From assembly GCA_945865705.1 (NCBI GenBank), contig CAMBEY010000127.1:1-8059 (forward strand): a DNA stretch of 8,059 nt, read 5' to 3'. The notes under the pieces are model-generated. The model made no database searches, was not told the DNA's origin, and saw only the letters and a list, made by a program, of their open reading frames with translations. The translations under genes and the position numbers were made by a program. The stretch is from Candidatus Sulfopaludibacter sp. SbA3 (GTDB lineage: Bacteria; Acidobacteriota; Terriglobia; 2-12-FULL-54-10). Shown here in pieces: positions 6,742 to 8,059 of this stretch; position 1 is the stretch's first letter, and every line of letters starts with the position of its first letter.

Positions 6742-6746
6742 CCTCC
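6742..6746 (-). promoter_or_regulatory. Ribosome binding site deciding the TTG start of the DUF1592 gene
   Basis: GGAGG on the minus strand lies six bases before the TTG at 6735. The frame upstream meets a TAG near 6773 without any ATG, and the next internal Met falls beyond the signal peptide and the first haem motif. TTG is therefore the only start that keeps the export signal. Confidence 0.75.
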
Positions 6747-6768
6747 AGACACAGAGATACTCGCTTTG

Positions 6769-6774
6769 ATTCTA
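6769..6774 (-). promoter_or_regulatory. Candidate -10 box of the DUF1592-DUF1552 operon
   Basis: The minus-strand hexamer TAGAAT differs from TATAAT at one position and lies 33 bases before the TTG start. No good -35 box is found 17 bases upstream, where the sequence reads CCACCA within an inverted repeat (6791-6819). That pattern would fit an activator-dependent promoter, but the match is by eye only. Confidence 0.3.
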
Positions 6775-6790
6775 GCAGAGCTTGAGCGCG

Positions 6791-6819
6791 CTGGTGGGCA
6801 TGATTTTCCGGCTCACCAG
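6791..6819. repeat. Inverted repeat upstream of the DUF1592 operon (possible operator)
   Basis: CTGGTGGGC (6791-6799) and GCTCACCAG (6811-6819) form a 9-bp dyad with one mismatch around an 11-base AT-rich spacer. It covers the expected -35 region of the candidate promoter and lies between the preceding terminator and the operon. A transcription factor site is the likely reading; a hairpin in a plus-strand RNA is possible through a G-U pair, but no plus-strand gene is here. Confidence 0.35.
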
Positions 6820-6852
6820 AAATGCCACACCAACGAGAACACGGCCCCCGGT

Positions 6853-6880
6853 AAAACAAAGGGCCTTCCGAAGAAGGCCC
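6853..6880 (-). terminator. Intrinsic terminator of the TonB-dependent receptor gene
   Basis: On the minus strand a perfect 8-bp stem, GGGCCTTC/GAAGGCCC, is closed by the stable UUCG tetraloop and followed by TTTGTTTT. It begins 24 bases after the receptor stop codon. This is the strongest terminator in the window and separates the receptor from the DUF1592 operon on the same strand. Confidence 0.88.
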
Positions 6881-6904
6881 TATTGTTGATTGATGAGGTT
6901 GCGG

Positions 6905-8059
6905 TTAGAAGTTCAGCTTCAAGCCAAACTGAATCTTGCGCGCATCGCTGCGGGTGCGGTCGATGGTTCCCGCTGCCGGAGGCCGAGCCGCCGCGACGCC
7001 GGCAAGAGGAGCGTTTTCCGTAGCGGTGAACACTGTGCGGCCCGCGACAGGAATGTTGAAGTTGGGGTGGTTGAAGATATTGAACATCTCGAAGCGGAAA
7101 TCGAGCCGTCCGGACTCGCCGAGGATGGGCGCGTTGAACTCCTTGGCCAGCGACAGATCCATATTCACCTGCCCGGGGCCTTGCAGGAAGTTGCGCGGAG
7201 AATTCCCCAGCAAGCCCACGTTCTGTACCGTGAATGCCGAGTAATCAAAGTACTTATCCGGCCCACCCAGGATGATGTCCTCCGCGGTGCGGCCGGGGAC
7301 GATGTCCGGACGATCCGCCACGCCCGCCGTTACCAGCGAGCGGGAGCGGTTGCCGCTGAGCAGCGGAGTAAAGGGCAGGCCCGACTTGGCGCTGAAGATG
7401 CCACCCAAACGCCAGCCGTTGGTGATTACACCTGCGATCCCGCCCATCTCCGGCAGCGGCAGACGGTAAAGACCGTTCACCGTCCAGTTATGCCGCGTGT
7501 CGGAATCGGACGCGCCTTTATCATAAGCCGGGTTGTCCGGGTCGAGGCCGGTGTTGCCGGCACCTCCTGCTTCTCCGCCCTTCTGTCCCTGCGTGGTATC
7601 CAGAGCCTTGCTGAAGGTGTAGGAACTCTGCATCTGCAGGCCGTTGCCCATGCGCTTGTTCACCGTCATCTGGAAACCGTTGTACCAGGAATCCGCCGCT
7701 GCGCTTTTCAACTCGATTTCGGCCCAATTGGGGTTGAGGCGCGGATCACCGGTCAGCCAGCACTTCGGCCCATCGGTTACATACGCTTGTCCCGCTGGAC
7801 GCGCCACGCAAGTTCCGTTCTGCGGAATGCCGCCGGGAACCACCGGGTTGCCTTCCTTGGTCTGATAGAGATTGATGCCGCGCGTGCCCACGAACGCCGC
7901 CGACACCGAGAAGCTCGCTGGTAGCTGGCGCTCGACAGTGAGGTTGTAGTGCAGCATGTGCGGCTGCTGCAGATTGTAATCCGTGATACGTGCGCCGCGG
8001 GCTTGCAGCGCCGAGGCCAGATTGGGCCGCGGGAAGGCTACCACAACGGCTGGGGTGGT
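6905..8059 (-). CDS. TonB-dependent receptor, Oar-like, C-terminal part of the outer-membrane barrel
   Basis: The frame stays open through the right edge, giving about 384 C-terminal residues; the GTG at 8044 is internal, not a start. Full-length relatives usually exceed 1,000 residues and begin with a signal peptide, a carboxypeptidase-regulatory-like domain and a plug, all outside this window. Seen here are serial barrel strands and motifs typical of the Acidobacteriota Oar-like group: YNGFQMTVNKRMGNGL, SYTFSKALDTTQG, SDTRHNWTVNGLY, GWRLGGIFSAKSGLPFTP, NSPRNFLQGPGQVNMDLSL and RFEMFNIFNHPNFNIP. The C-terminus RKIQFGLKLNF ends in an aromatic residue in an alternating strand, the BAM recognition pattern of outer-membrane proteins. 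It presumably imports or binds a large substrate using TonB energy; the ligand cannot be told. The gene is followed by its own terminator. Confidence 0.93.
   Translation of the reverse strand, partial: TTPAVVVAFPRPNLASALQARGARITDYNLQQPHMLHYNLTVERQLPASFSVSAAFVGTRGINLYQTKEGNPVVPGGIPQNGTCVARPAGQAYVTDGPKCWLTGDPRLNPNWAEIELKSAAADSWYNGFQMTVNKRMGNGLQMQSSYTFSKALDTTQGQKGGEAGGAGNTGLDPDNPAYDKGASDSDTRHNWTVNGLYRLPLPEMGGIAGVITNGWRLGGIFSAKSGLPFTPLLSGNRSRSLVTAGVADRPDIVPGRTAEDIILGGPDKYFDYSAFTVQNVGLLGNSPRNFLQGPGQVNMDLSLAKEFNAPILGESGRLDFRFEMFNIFNHPNFNIPVAGRTVFTATENAPLAGVAAARPPAAGTIDRTRSDARKIQFGLKLNF

Noticed and set aside
6890..7924. Open frame of 344 codons on the plus strand opposite the TonB receptor
   Set aside because: It lies antisense to clear barrel motifs, its composition is that of a mirrored GC-rich gene, and it has no ribosome binding site or recognisable domain.
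1..8059. CRISPR array, tRNA, rRNA, insertion sequence or integrase
   Set aside because: No regularly spaced direct repeats, cloverleaf-like sequences, terminal inverted repeats with target duplications, or transposase motifs were seen on either strand.

Overview
The window looks like a chromosomal fragment of an Acidobacteriota bacterium, of the Bryobacter/Solibacter kind. This is inferred from three things seen together. There is an Oar-like TonB-dependent receptor with the C-terminal barrel motifs common in that phylum. There is a paired DUF1592 (haem) and DUF1552 operon, a combination expanded in Acidobacteriota, Planctomycetes and myxobacteria. The core genes are GC-rich and in the order rseP-ispG. 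No rRNA or tRNA gene, CRISPR array, insertion sequence or integrase was seen.

Layout. Positions 1-264 (+) hold the C-terminal end of the site-2 protease RseP, followed by a terminator-like hairpin. Positions 396-1625 (+) hold complete ispG, the iron-sulfur enzyme of the MEP isoprenoid pathway. A visibly AT-richer cassette of about 1.25 kb (roughly 1626-2870) follows. It carries two divergent genes: an FRG-domain protein (1650-2486, -) and an AbrB/MazE-type swapped-hairpin DNA-binding protein with an unusual basic tail (2603-2962, +). GC-rich sequence then resumes with a two-gene minus-strand operon: a Sec-exported DUF1592-family protein with two CxxCH motifs (4285-6735), coupled by an ATGA overlap to a Tat-exported DUF1552 protein (2921-4288). 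At the right edge is the C-terminal part of a TonB-dependent receptor (6905-8059, -), closed by a strong UUCG-loop terminator.

How the genes relate. rseP and ispG are housekeeping genes. The DUF1592/DUF1552 pair is very probably co-translated, and both products act outside the cytoplasmic membrane. With the same-strand TonB receptor next door, the right half reads as an envelope function, but its substrate cannot be read from the sequence. The FRG/AbrB cassette is the best candidate for something undescribed: a possible small regulator/effector or defence-like module inserted between conserved genes. The evidence for that is base composition, divergent layout and domain types only.
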